Part shown: positions 54,403 through 63,821 of the stretch, piece by piece | How positions within the stretch are numbered: position 1 is the stretch's first letter | How the letters are laid out: each line of letters starts with the position of its first letter | Origin: Novosphingobium flavum | Lineage (GTDB): Bacteria > Pseudomonadota > Alphaproteobacteria > Sphingomonadales > Sphingomonadaceae | Length of the DNA: 64,000 nucleotides | Assembly: GCF_014230315.1 (NCBI RefSeq) | Contig: NZ_JACLAW010000013.1 | Span: forward strand, 62,001 to 126,000 | Direction of reading: 5' to 3' | Notes under the pieces: generated by a model | The model's input: only the letters and a program-made list of their open reading frames with translations | Told to the model about the DNA's origin: nothing | Databases searched by the model: none | Position numbers and translations under genes: made by a program

Positions 54403-55401
54403 GTGGCCGAATTCACGAGACGGGCGTTCGCGCTGGGAATCGCCGGCGCGACCGCTGGTTTGAGCGCGGCCCCGGCGCTGGCGCGGGTGATGCGATCGGG
54501 CGGGCCATACCGTGTCATTTGCGGTTTCCCGATCGGGACGGGTGGGGACACCATCTGCCGGTTCTTCGCACGCCAACTCGAACCCCTGCTTGGCGCGGCG
54601 GTCACCGTCGAAAACATCATGGAGGCGGAGCACGAGGGGTACGAAGGCAATCTCGCCACGCGCCACGTCCTGGCAGCGCCGCGGAATGGCCACGCGATCT
54701 ATCTGACAGCCGGGGCCATTCTTGTCGCCAACCAGGCACTGCAGCGGCATCCGGCATTCGACGTGGGCACGGCGCTGACCTCGATCGGCACTATGACCCG
54801 TGTGCCGAACACCATCGTGGTTGCAGCCAACTCCCCCTATCGAACACTGGCTGATCTGACGGCTGCCATGAAGGTCAAGGGAGCGGCCGCTCGCTATGGC
54901 GTTCCCAACGGTTCGGTCGTGCGGGTGATCGGCGCGCTTTATCGCTACCATGCCGGGCTTCGCGCGCACGAAATGGTGCGGCGGCAGAGCCGGGACGTGT
55001 TCAGCGACCTGGAAGAGGGCAAGGTGGACTATGCCTTCTCGAACAACTGGTACTCGGTGCAGCAGGAGCAGGCCGGACGGGTGCGCATCCTTGCGATGAG
55101 TCTGCGCGACCGGCTTCAGGCGGCACCGCAATATCCGACTTTTACCGAGAATGGTCTGCCGATCGACGTTGATGGCTGGTGGGGTGGTTACGTTGCGGCG
55201 GGCACACCCCGGCCGGTCGTCGAAAGGCTGGCCGCGGCCTTGCGTACGGTCGTATCCAGTGAGGAATGCCGCAAGTTCTTCAATGGGATAATCTGCGACC
55301 CGTGGCCGGGGACGCCGCGATTGGGGCAGGCGCACCTGCGGGAGCAACTGGTGGCCTGGCGCCGCTATGTGGACATCGCGGGCCTTGAAAAGGAAGGCTG
55401 A
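54403..55401 (+). CDS. Bug/TctC-family periplasmic binding protein 2
   Basis: 332 residues from a GTG with GGGAGA upstream. Twin-arginine-like signal (FTRRAFALGIAGATAGL), then YRVICGFPIGTGGDTICRFF and a fold like the paralogue at 47353-48348; shared blocks include GYEGNLATRHVL, VPNGSVVRVIGALY and the C-terminal AHLREQLVAWRRYVDIAGLE. No transporter membrane subunits nearby. It probably binds a carboxylated aromatic or related acid in the periplasm. Divergent from the carboxylesterase. Confidence 0.87.
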   Translation: MAEFTRRAFALGIAGATAGLSAAPALARVMRSGGPYRVICGFPIGTGGDTICRFFARQLEPLLGAAVTVENIMEAEHEGYEGNLATRHVLAAPRNGHAIYLTAGAILVANQALQRHPAFDVGTALTSIGTMTRVPNTIVVAANSPYRTLADLTAAMKVKGAAARYGVPNGSVVRVIGALYRYHAGLRAHEMVRRQSRDVFSDLEEGKVDYAFSNNWYSVQQEQAGRVRILAMSLRDRLQAAPQYPTFTENGLPIDVDGWWGGYVAAGTPRPVVERLAAALRTVVSSEECRKFFNGIICDPWPGTPRLGQAHLREQLVAWRRYVDIAGLEKEG

Positions 55402-55443
55402 ACGGCAAATTGCGACGGGCTTGCAACGCAATTGCAAGCCCGT

Positions 55444-55798
55444 TCAGGACTGCTCCATCGTCACTTCGACGCTGGCCTGCCCGCGCATGAGGGCGAACGG
55501 CTTTTCGATCGTGACATGGGCCCGGACCACCCCCGGCATGGCAAGGCAGGCGGCGGCGAGATTCTGTCCGAAGGTCTCGATCAGCGGCGTATGCACTTCG
55601 GCGAGCTGTTCCGCCGCCCGGGCGATGCGGCGGTAGTCGACCGTCTGGTCGATCGTCTCGATCCTGCCCGCGACGAGATCGAGTACGACCGAGATGACCA
55701 GGGGCTGACGCCGGCCTATTTCGTCGGGGTTGATGCCGACGTCGGCGAGCAGTGAGAGATCTCTCACCCGGACCCGGTTGGCGATGCGCAGGGGCGTT

Positions 55799-55809
<11 letters not shown>
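55444..55809 (-). CDS. folB: Dihydroneopterin aldolase-like protein
   Basis: 121 residues of the FolB/FolX family: VRDLSLLADVGINPDEIGRRQPLVISV at the N-terminus, TVDYRRIARAAEQLAE, the catalytic Glu in PLIETFGQN and the catalytic Lys in VTIEKPFAL. Makes 6-hydroxymethyldihydropterin for folate synthesis. It overlaps the folD 3' end by 11 bp and is the last gene of the folate operon; its presence suggests an enlarged THF supply for demethylation. FolX-type epimerase activity is possible. Confidence 0.87.
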
Positions 55810-56695
<886 letters not shown>

Positions 56696-56699
56696 CGGC

Positions 56700-57554
56700 T
56701 TAGACCCGGAAGACCACGGTGCGCGCGCCGTTGACGAACACGCGGCCGTTGAGATGGTGATCGACCGCCGAGGCCAGTACACGGCGCTCGATATCGCGGC
56801 CCTTGCGGACGAGGTCCTCGGGCGTGTCGGCATGGGAAATGGCTTCGACATCCTGATGGATGATCGGGCCTTCGTCGAGATCGGAGGTGACGTAGTGCGC
56901 CGTGGCGCCGATCATCTTAACGCCGCGCTCGTGTGCCTGGTGATAGGGCTTGGCGCCCTTGAAGCCGGGCAGGAACGAGTGGTGGATATTGATGCAGCGG
57001 CCCGACAGGAAGGCGGAGAGATCGTCGGACAGGATCTGCATGTAGCGGGCCAGCACGATCAGGTCGGCGCCGGTACTGTTCACGATCTCCTTGATCTGGG
57101 CTTCCTGCTGCGGCTTGGTATCGCGCGTGATCGGCAGGTGATGGAACGGAATGGTGCCGACCATCGAGGTCTGCATCACGCTGGCCGGATGGTTCGAGAT
57201 GATCCCGACCACATCCATGTTCAACTCGCCAATGCGCTTGCGGTAAAGCAGGTCTCCGAGGCAATGGTCGAACTTGCTGACCAGCAGCAGGACTTTCTGC
57301 GGCTGGTCGCGCAGGCGCAGGTTCCACTCCATCCCGGCAGCAGCGGCCGTCGGGGCAAAGGCCGCGCGAAACGCGGGAATGGACGCCTCGTCGATGGCGA
57401 ATTCGACGCGCATGAAGAAGCGTTCGCTGGCCTGGTCGTTGAATTGCTGCGCGTCGGAAATGTTGCCGCCCGATCGAGCCAGGCAGGTCGCAACGTCGGC
57501 GACCAGACCGGGACGGTCGTCGCATTGAAGGGTCAGGACGCAGGTCTGCTGCAT
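56700..57554 (-). CDS. purU: Formyltetrahydrofolate deformylase
   Basis: 284 residues. An N-terminal ACT domain ([20 protein letters not shown]) is followed by a formyltransferase domain with the catalytic Asn/His/Asp: [16 protein letters not shown] and [13 protein letters not shown]. Hydrolyses 10-formyl-THF to formate and THF. In this operon it can release the oxidised methyl carbon as formate and regenerate free THF, replacing the formyl-THF synthetase found with ligM in SYK-6. Confidence 0.95.
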   Translation of the reverse strand: MQQTCVLTLQCDDRPGLVADVATCLARSGGNISDAQQFNDQASERFFMRVEFAIDEASIPAFRAAFAPTAAAAGMEWNLRLRDQPQKVLLLVSKFDHCLGDLLYRKRIGELNMDVVGIISNHPASVMQTSMVGTIPFHHLPITRDTKPQQEAQIKEIVNSTGADLIVLARYMQILSDDLSAFLSGRCINIHHSFLPGFKGAKPYHQAHERGVKMIGATAHYVTSDLDEGPIIHQDVEAISHADTPEDLVRKGRDIERRVLASAVDHHLNGRVFVNGARTVVFRV

Positions 57555-57600
57555 GGATGGTCTCCCGTAATGTTATGGCAAGAAAGAGTGGGGGGCGCCG

Positions 57601-58470
57601 TCAGCGCCGCTGGCGATAGGTTTCGATCCACTGGACCGTCCGTTCGATGCCTCCGAACGGATAGAAGTGTAGGCGGACATCGCCGAGCCGGGGGGTGAGG
57701 GCCGGAGCCAAGGCGTCGACCAACTTGTCTGGCCCGGCAGTCCCGAGAAGCCGTCCGAGCGATACGCCGTACTTCGCCATGGCTGCGGCCGATGCCTCGA
57801 CCCCGCAGCGCCCTGCGAACTGAAGCAGGGTCTTGATCCCGGCCGGGCCGGGAATGCCGATCCGCACCGGCGCATCAATCCCGCGGCCGCGCAGATCGTC
57901 CAGCCATCTGAGCACCGGATCGGGATTGAATCCAAACTGCGTGACGATGAGCGGGGTCATGCCGCGACGCCGGATCTCCTCACATTTGGCGGTGAGCACT
58001 TCGAAGCAGTGTTCTTCGGTCATGTGAGGGTGGCCTTCGGGATGGCCGCCGATGCCCAGCATCTCGATTCCTGCGCGTTCGAATGCCCCTGTGCGGATCA
58101 GGTCGAGACTGTCGTGAAACGGGCCGTCCGGCGCGGGAGGATCGCCTGCGACGACAAAGCACCGGGAAACAGCGGCACGGCTTACCAAGGCGGAGAGGAA
58201 GCCTTCGAATTCCTCGGTCGAGGCAATCCGGCGCGCGGAGAAATGAGGAAGTGGCGTGAATCCAAGGCGGTGCACGGCCGCTGCCGCGGCGACGCGCGCG
58301 TCAGGGCTTTCGCCCGGGAGGAATGTGACGGCGACCTGTGAGCCTGCGGGGATGCCCGGCGCGATACGGGTCAGGCGATCGACGTCGCGGGCCGTGATCT
58401 CGAGCGAATAGTCGTTGAGCACGTCGGTTCTGGCGCAGCCATGATCGGCGGCCTTGGCGAGGCGGTTCAT
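57601..58470 (-). CDS. metF: Methylenetetrahydrofolate reductase-family protein
   Basis: 289 residues, a FAD-dependent TIM barrel. YSLEITARDVDRL takes the place of the usual FEFFPPK start; VAGDPP, MLGIGGHPEGHP, IVTQFGFNPDPVLRWL and VRIGIPGPAGIKTLLQFAGRCG are family blocks. In this context it would run in the oxidative direction, from 5-methyl-THF to 5,10-methylene-THF. The divergent N-terminus points to a catabolic subgroup. GGAG precedes the ATG. First gene of the metF-purU-folD-folB operon. Confidence 0.9.
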   Translation of the reverse strand: MNRLAKAADHGCARTDVLNDYSLEITARDVDRLTRIAPGIPAGSQVAVTFLPGESPDARVAAAAAVHRLGFTPLPHFSARRIASTEEFEGFLSALVSRAAVSRCFVVAGDPPAPDGPFHDSLDLIRTGAFERAGIEMLGIGGHPEGHPHMTEEHCFEVLTAKCEEIRRRGMTPLIVTQFGFNPDPVLRWLDDLRGRGIDAPVRIGIPGPAGIKTLLQFAGRCGVEASAAAMAKYGVSLGRLLGTAGPDKLVDALAPALTPRLGDVRLHFYPFGGIERTVQWIETYRQRR

Positions 58471-58543
58471 TGTGATGCTCCATGTTTGATGGTTCGATCG
58501 ACCGGGGACTCGGTCCGCCCATGGCTTCGATCGCCATATACAT

Positions 58544-58583
58544 ATTGGATACATTTGAATAGATATCGTATTTATGGATACGA
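58544..58583. promoter_or_regulatory. Two candidate GntR operators at the metF/hydrolase promoter
   Basis: ATTGGATACA (58544-58553), identical over 10 bases to the reverse complement of the 49998 site, and the dyad TCGTAT-N6-ATACGA (58566-58583), which contains ATGGATACGA. The second covers the start codon of the hydrolase gene, so a bound protein would block it; the first lies 74 bp before metF. Confidence 0.55.
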
Positions 58584-59317
58584 AAAATGATTCGCCCGCC
58601 CCCCCCGTGACCCTGCTGGTCTTGCCTGGTCTGATGTGTGATTCCCGCGCATTTCCGGGAATTTGTGAAAACTTCGCAGGGGCCGTAGTGCTTGATGGCT
58701 TTTATGGGACTGCCCGGACCATCTATGAAATGGCATCCCAAGTGCTTGGTGAGGTTCCGGGAAAGCTCGCTGTGCTGGGCCATTCCATGGGCGCGCGTGT
58801 CGCCCTCGAACTGATCCGCATGGCTCCCGAACGGGTCGCTCGGCTGGCACTTGTCGATACCGGTATCCACCCGGTTTCTGTGACCGAGGTGACCAAGCGG
58901 CACGCGCTGCGGGATCTTGGCCGCGCCGAGGGCATCGAGCGGCTGGTCGATGCCTGGTTGCCCCCGATGATCGGTCGATCGCATCGTGCCGATCGGGCGT
59001 TGCGGGCTGCTTTGTATGAAATGGCCTGTTCGGCCAGGCAGGCCGGCTTCGAGCGACAGATCGAGGCCCTGATTGCGCGCCCCGATGCAACGACGGTGCT
59101 GGGCGGGATCACGTGCCCGACTTTCGTGATCGTGGGCAGCGAGGACGAGTGGAGCCCGGTGGCGCAGCACCGCGAAATTGCCGAGCGGATCGACGGCGCT
59201 GAACTGCGTGTCGTGGAAGGCGCCGGCCACATGCTGCCGACCGAGGCGCCGAGCCTGTTCCATGAGGCCATTCGCGAATGGCTGGGATGGAACCCGGCGG
59301 CGCCCGCCGATGCGTAG
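58574..59317 (+). CDS. Alpha/beta hydrolase
   Basis: 247 residues, cytoplasmic. VTLLVLPGLMCDSRAF is the first strand and oxyanion loop, LAVLGHSMGARVALEL the nucleophile elbow (Ser in GHSMG), VGSEDEWSPV the acid region and VVEGAGHMLPTEAP holds the His. The fold resembles MhpC/3-oxoadipate enol-lactonase relatives. The start has no ribosome binding site and lies within a dyad; it may be leaderless or start later at a GTG (58607). Divergent from metF. Confidence 0.85.
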   Translation: MDTKNDSPAPPVTLLVLPGLMCDSRAFPGICENFAGAVVLDGFYGTARTIYEMASQVLGEVPGKLAVLGHSMGARVALELIRMAPERVARLALVDTGIHPVSVTEVTKRHALRDLGRAEGIERLVDAWLPPMIGRSHRADRALRAALYEMACSARQAGFERQIEALIARPDATTVLGGITCPTFVIVGSEDEWSPVAQHREIAERIDGAELRVVEGAGHMLPTEAPSLFHEAIREWLGWNPAAPADA

Positions 59318-59344
59318 TGGCCGCTTCTGCGGTGTGCATCGCCG

Positions 59345-60364
59345 TCAACGACCGGATGTCGGGGCAGGCCGGATGCCCTGCTGCCGGGCAGCGTTTTCGC
59401 TCACGACCTTGCGGATCTCATCAATGAACAGCTTGGCAAGCGAAGAAAGCGTGCGGTGCTTCATGGTGAGCAGGCCGATCGGCTGCCACAGCGCGTTGAC
59501 CTCGACCGGCAAGGCGACAAGGCCGCGGGCCCGCTCGACCACGCTGGCAGGAAACAGGGCAAGGAATTCATTGCGCATTACGAGCTGGCGCAGCAACTGC
59601 ATGGATGAACCGACCACCATCACCGGCGGCAAGCCAAGACCGTTGATCCGGAAAGCCTGGGTCATCGTGCGCCCGCTTACCGTGTCCAGCGGCGAGAAAG
59701 CCCAGGGGTCGTTTATCAGGTCGGCCAGCTTTTCGGCTTTGGCTTTGACCCACCGGCTGTTTTCCCCCGCTGCCACGACCAGCCGATCCTGAAAAAGTTC
59801 GGTCGCCTCAATCTGGTGACCGATGTCGGCGATCTGGCCCACGACAACTTCGACATTGCCGCGTTCGAGTTCGTGCAACTGCGCGGTGCGCGTGTAGGCT
59901 GGCACGATTTCGAAGACGATGCCGGGGTAGCGCTCGTGAATCGAAGCTATGACATCGCCGATCAGGCCGGAGAGGCCCACCTCGTTGGCGGCGATGCGCA
60001 GCTCACCCGTGGTCGAGCTGGACAGCAGGTTGATCGAATCCACCGCCGAGTGCAGGGCGGCAAGGGCCGCATCGCTCCGCGCCAGCAGGATCCGGCAGGC
60101 TTCGGTCGGCTCCAGTCCGCGCCAACTGCGGGAAACCAGCTCGGCACCGACTTCCTGTTCCAGCCCACGCAGGATTTTCGAGATCGCCGGCTTCGACAGC
60201 CTCACGGCTTCGGCCGCCTTGGAAATGCTCCCGACATCGATGCAGGTCTGCAGCACTGTCAGGTCCCACAGCGGCAGCCGGCGCCCGATACGGTCTTCCC
60301 ATTCGACGTAGGCCTTGGCCGCTCGCCGTTCGGCCTTAACCGGAATTGTGCTTGCGATGGTCAT
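59345..60364 (-). CDS. LysR-family transcriptional regulator
   Basis: 339 residues. The helix-turn-helix is LPLWDLTVLQTCIDVGSISKAAEAVRLSKPAISKILRGLE; the effector-binding domain begins TTGELRIAANEVGLSGLIGD. A 25-residue extension lies before the helix-turn-helix. It is divergent from the Rieske oxygenase operon (261 bp apart) and is its likely activator. Confidence 0.92.
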   Translation of the reverse strand: MTIASTIPVKAERRAAKAYVEWEDRIGRRLPLWDLTVLQTCIDVGSISKAAEAVRLSKPAISKILRGLEQEVGAELVSRSWRGLEPTEACRILLARSDAALAALHSAVDSINLLSSSTTGELRIAANEVGLSGLIGDVIASIHERYPGIVFEIVPAYTRTAQLHELERGNVEVVVGQIADIGHQIEATELFQDRLVVAAGENSRWVKAKAEKLADLINDPWAFSPLDTVSGRTMTQAFRINGLGLPPVMVVGSSMQLLRQLVMRNEFLALFPASVVERARGLVALPVEVNALWQPIGLLTMKHRTLSSLAKLFIDEIRKVVSENAARQQGIRPAPTSGR

Positions 60365-60452
60365 TTCCCGATCCACTTGTAGTGTTGGCCAACCATGCCG
60401 ACGGTGCGGGCGATTGTGAACGACGCTGCGCCGACCGGGCAAGTTACCGCCT

Positions 60453-60466
60453 GACTATATCCCCCT
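60453..60466. promoter_or_regulatory. GACTATATCCCCCT motif in the lysR/Rieske promoter
   Basis: Matches 12 of 14 positions of the sequence at 50899-50912. It lies about 90 bp before the lysR start and 160 bp before the oxygenase start, inside the divergent promoter. Role unknown. Confidence 0.3.
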
Positions 60467-60625
60467 TCGCGAATTGGCACTTCTTGAAAGTGAAGCGCGA
60501 AGTTAGTCCGCTTGAGAACGCTGGAGGCGCAATTCGCTCCGGCCCGGGCAGAGGTAGCCTGCCGACATCTGGTGAGCCGCAAGCGGAGGCGCCGGTCGTC
60601 AGGTCAAAAGCGAAAGTAGATTGCC

Positions 60626-61933
60626 ATGTTGACCCAAGAGCAGAACGACCTGTTGACCCGCGTGGGCAAGGGCACCCCGATGGGTGAACTCATGCGGCGA
60701 TACTGGCATCCGATCGCCGCCAAGCAGCAGCTGGTCGAGCGCAAGGTGATGCCGGTACGACTGCTGGGCGAAGACCTGACCCTGTTTCTCGACGAAGAGG
60801 GGCGAGTTGGCCTCGTGGGGGACCGCTGCGCCCACCGCCTGGTCAAGCTTGAATGCGGCCTCACCACCGAAAAGGGGATCAAGTGCCCCTATCACGGCTG
60901 GACGTTCGATACGAACGGGCAGTGCGTCGATCAGCCGAGTGAGCCATCGGCCCGCTTCAAGGACAATGTGAAGATCCTGTCCTATCCGGTGGAAGAGCTG
61001 GCTGGCCTGATCTTTGCCTACCTCGGGCCGCTACCGGCTCCGCTGCTGCCGCGCTGGAACCGGCTGGTCTGGGACAACGTCTATCGCACCATCGGGATCA
61101 TCAAGATCCCGTGCAACTGGCTGCAGTGCATGGAGAACACGCCCGATCCGGTGCACGCCACCTATCTCCACGGCCAGTTCTTCACTCACTGGATGGACGA
61201 GAACGGTGTGGAGGACGAGGGCATGCGTCGTCTCGCCCAGGGCATGTCGACGCCGATTTCCAAGCATGAATATGAACTGGGCAAGTATGGCATCGACCGG
61301 CGCTGGCTGTTCGAAGGGCAGGATCCCGCTCTGGGCGCCTGGGCCGAAGGGCTGCCGCTGGTCTTCCCGCACATCCACTGCACCTCCGGCAGCGGGCGTC
61401 ACACCTTCGGCTGGCGCTTGCCGATCGACGACGAGAACACGCTGCAGGTCTATGTCCGCGTGTTCGAGCCGGGCCGTGAGGTCGAGGTTCCGGAGCAGGA
61501 CGTGGTGCCCTATTCCGAAGTCGAGATGGTCGACAAGGACGGCAAGTTCACCGCGCTGAACTCGGTGACGGGCCAGGACATCATGGCCTGGGTTTCTCAA
61601 GGGCGGATCATGGACCGGACCAAGGAAGTGCTTGGTCATTCGGATCGCGGTGTCGTCATGTATCGCCAGCTGCTGATGAAGCAGGTCGATGTGGTGCAGA
61701 GCGGGGAAGACCCGATCAATACTTTCCGCGACCCGACCGACAACCAGTGCATCCCGCTGCCGAGCGCCGCGGACCGGGGCAACAATTGGGGCAAAGGAAC
61801 CGATGGGTCTTACATCCGGGGGTCGGTCACGGCCGCCGATCTGATGCCGCAGCATATCAAGGACGAGATCGAGGACCTGTTCGTGCAGGCGGCGGAAAAC
61901 CGCAAGGCGCGGGCGCAGACCGAAGCAAAATGA
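60626..61933 (+). CDS. Rieske non-haem iron oxygenase, large subunit
   Basis: 435 residues. The Rieske [2Fe-2S] site is CAHR...CPYHGW (CxH and CxxH separated by the usual spacing), and the mononuclear iron site includes NTPDPVHATYLHG, giving two His ligands. The length and PDPVHATYLHG pattern fit the phthalate 4,5-dioxygenase/LigX-type group, whose members hydroxylate or O-demethylate aromatic acids. No ferredoxin or reductase gene is seen, so electrons must come from elsewhere. Start of an operon: the next gene overlaps by 4 bp. Confidence 0.92.
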   Translation: MLTQEQNDLLTRVGKGTPMGELMRRYWHPIAAKQQLVERKVMPVRLLGEDLTLFLDEEGRVGLVGDRCAHRLVKLECGLTTEKGIKCPYHGWTFDTNGQCVDQPSEPSARFKDNVKILSYPVEELAGLIFAYLGPLPAPLLPRWNRLVWDNVYRTIGIIKIPCNWLQCMENTPDPVHATYLHGQFFTHWMDENGVEDEGMRRLAQGMSTPISKHEYELGKYGIDRRWLFEGQDPALGAWAEGLPLVFPHIHCTSGSGRHTFGWRLPIDDENTLQVYVRVFEPGREVEVPEQDVVPYSEVEMVDKDGKFTALNSVTGQDIMAWVSQGRIMDRTKEVLGHSDRGVVMYRQLLMKQVDVVQSGEDPINTFRDPTDNQCIPLPSAADRGNNWGKGTDGSYIRGSVTAADLMPQHIKDEIEDLFVQAAENRKARAQTEAK

Positions 61934-62658
61934 AGTTCGGTTGCATCCTGCCCTCGGTGGCGATCCTGCCGCTGGACCTGTCGCTGTTGCTGCCCGATGG
62001 CCAGCAGGCCGTGGCTGTTACCCTCAACGGACGTAACGGTGTTCCCGGGGAGGCGCAGCGCAATATCAAGGCCTTGCCACGGGCGGTCGACGTACTGCTC
62101 GACGAAGGCGTCGGCGCAATCTTCCTGATGGGTATCCCCGTCGCGGCGCGGCGGGGATATGCCGAGGACTGTTCGGCGCTGACTGCCCTTACGGCCGATC
62201 GGGGCGGGGTTCCCATCGTGTCCGCGCTCAATGCTATCACCCTGGCCTTGCGGGCCCTGGGTGCGCAGCGGCCTTTGTTCGTGACGCAGTACGGCGATGC
62301 GTTGAACCGGCAGGTGGTCGACTATTGCAGCGATGCGGGGGTTGAGGTGCTGTCCGCAGTCGGGCTGAACGCGGGCAACGCGGCCGAAGTCAATGCCCTG
62401 ACCGAGGCCGACTTCGAACGGCTGGCGAGAGATGCCGTGGCTTGCAATCCCACAGCGGATGCAGTGGTGATCAGTGCCCGGCCAAGCCTGCTTTCGCTCG
62501 GGCGCCGGCTTGAGGCGGAACTGGGCATTCCCGTGATCGAGCAGACGGCGGCGGGTGTCTGGTGGGCGCTCAGCGAACTGGGACTGCCGCTACCGGAAAC
62601 GGCTGACCGATTGTTTGCCGCAGCTGGGCATCATTTAGAGAACATGGGCGAGGAATAA
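61930..62658 (+). CDS. Arylmalonate decarboxylase/Asp-Glu racemase-superfamily protein, catalytic Cys missing
   Basis: 242 residues. FGCILPSVAILPLD, AIFLMGIPVAARRGY, IVSALNAITLALRALG and VPVIEQTAAGVWWAL-like blocks (here IPVIEQTAAGVWWAL) follow the order seen in arylmalonate decarboxylase and maleate isomerase. The second-domain cysteine of the decarboxylase (LLSCGG pattern) is replaced by Ala (VISARPS), and the first-domain position is Gly-Ile-Pro, so neither cysteine nucleophile is present. It may use different chemistry or be a binding protein. Overlaps the oxygenase stop (ATGA). Confidence 0.8.
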   Translation: MKFGCILPSVAILPLDLSLLLPDGQQAVAVTLNGRNGVPGEAQRNIKALPRAVDVLLDEGVGAIFLMGIPVAARRGYAEDCSALTALTADRGGVPIVSALNAITLALRALGAQRPLFVTQYGDALNRQVVDYCSDAGVEVLSAVGLNAGNAAEVNALTEADFERLARDAVACNPTADAVVISARPSLLSLGRRLEAELGIPVIEQTAAGVWWALSELGLPLPETADRLFAAAGHHLENMGEE

Positions 62659-62664
62659 GTCGGA

Positions 62665-63807
62665 ATGGCGCGTCAGGACTTTCTGCAGGAGTTGGCCCGC
62701 CGCACCATGGTCGAGGAGCTTGTCCTCGACCGGGAGCCGGCGGAGTTCGAGATCACCGGGGGCGGCGTAGCGCACGGGCTGGCGACGGTCCGGATATCGC
62801 GAGCCTCGATCGCTATTCGCTTCGTGCCGGACGAACCGCTCGAAGTGGTGCGCGCGGCCTATGGTCAGGTTAATGGCGCCATTCATGCGACCAGCGGGCT
62901 CTGGCGAGCTAACCGTGTCAATTTCGTCAGTTCAAGCGATGACGGCGAGAAGCTGTTCGTTACGCAGGATCTGCTGGTCGAGGGCAATGGGGCAGGCCCC
63001 ATCGCCGCGACCCGACTCGTGCTGGCCGGGGCCCGGCTGGAGGGCGAAACTGCGCTCGGCGGCGCGCGGGTGGTTGCCGCCCCGCTCACTGATATGGCAG
63101 CCAATCACCATGACGCACGAATGGCCCTCGCCTTTGCCGGCGAGGTGAGCGATGCCTTGCTGCAGACGGCCGGCCGCGCGACCAGTTTCGTTGCCGGACT
63201 GGATGTCGAGCCGCTCCGAATCGATCATGTCGCGGCGGATGGCAGCTGGATTCGCACTCAGCATTCGCGGGGCTTCCGCAAGGTCGGCCGCGCGCCGCAC
63301 AGTCCGCTGACGGGAACGCCCGATGAAGCGCGCCTGGCCGCGTGGTCGGCGGTGGCCAACGCCTTGGCATCCGGCACGCGGCCGGACATGCCTCTGCTGC
63401 AGATTGTGAACATGATTACCGCGAGCAATCAGGTGGGCGATATCGATTCCGGCGGAGTCCTGCTTGCGCTGGCGACGCGGATTGGCGCCTATCACCTCGG
63501 GCGCGCGGTCGATGCGGCGGTTGTTCCATCAGCGCATCGGGACGAATTGGCGGCGCTTGACCATGCGCTTGCTCTTGGCCTGACCGCAGCCGATTTCGAG
63601 CGTTACGAGAACCTGCGGGTTGAGTTGTTCGACAGCGGCTTCTTCCACAAGCCCGGCTATGAGACCGGACGCCCGCAGAACGACATCAAGTTCCTGCGCG
63701 ACATCGCGCACCTGATGGTGTTCCGCCTGTGTGGCTACGAGGGCGATTACTATCGCTCGGAAGCCTTTGCCATCGCCGCAACCGGGCCCGGGCCGCGCCT
63801 GTCCTGA
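62665..63807 (+). CDS. Uncharacterised protein of the Rieske operon
   Basis: 380 residues, no signal peptide or membrane span. It begins with a helix (RQDFLQELARRTMVEELVLD), then beta-rich sequence (FEITGGGVAHGLATVRISR); the middle has an Asn/His-rich stretch (DMAANHHDARMALAF), and the C-terminal part includes MITASNQVGDIDSGGVLLAL and FHKPGYETGRPQNDIKFLRD. No family recognised. Its tight position, 6 bp after the racemase-like gene, implies a role in the same pathway, perhaps as a catalytic partner. Confidence 0.8.
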   Translation: MARQDFLQELARRTMVEELVLDREPAEFEITGGGVAHGLATVRISRASIAIRFVPDEPLEVVRAAYGQVNGAIHATSGLWRANRVNFVSSSDDGEKLFVTQDLLVEGNGAGPIAATRLVLAGARLEGETALGGARVVAAPLTDMAANHHDARMALAFAGEVSDALLQTAGRATSFVAGLDVEPLRIDHVAADGSWIRTQHSRGFRKVGRAPHSPLTGTPDEARLAAWSAVANALASGTRPDMPLLQIVNMITASNQVGDIDSGGVLLALATRIGAYHLGRAVDAAVVPSAHRDELAALDHALALGLTAADFERYENLRVELFDSGFFHKPGYETGRPQNDIKFLRDIAHLMVFRLCGYEGDYYRSEAFAIAATGPGPRLS

Positions 63808-63821
63808 CGAATGCGCGTGGT

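Noticed and set aside
61930..62658. Annotation as maleate isomerase or aspartate racemase
   Set aside because: The fold fits but both catalytic cysteine positions are changed, so a specific enzyme name would be unsafe.
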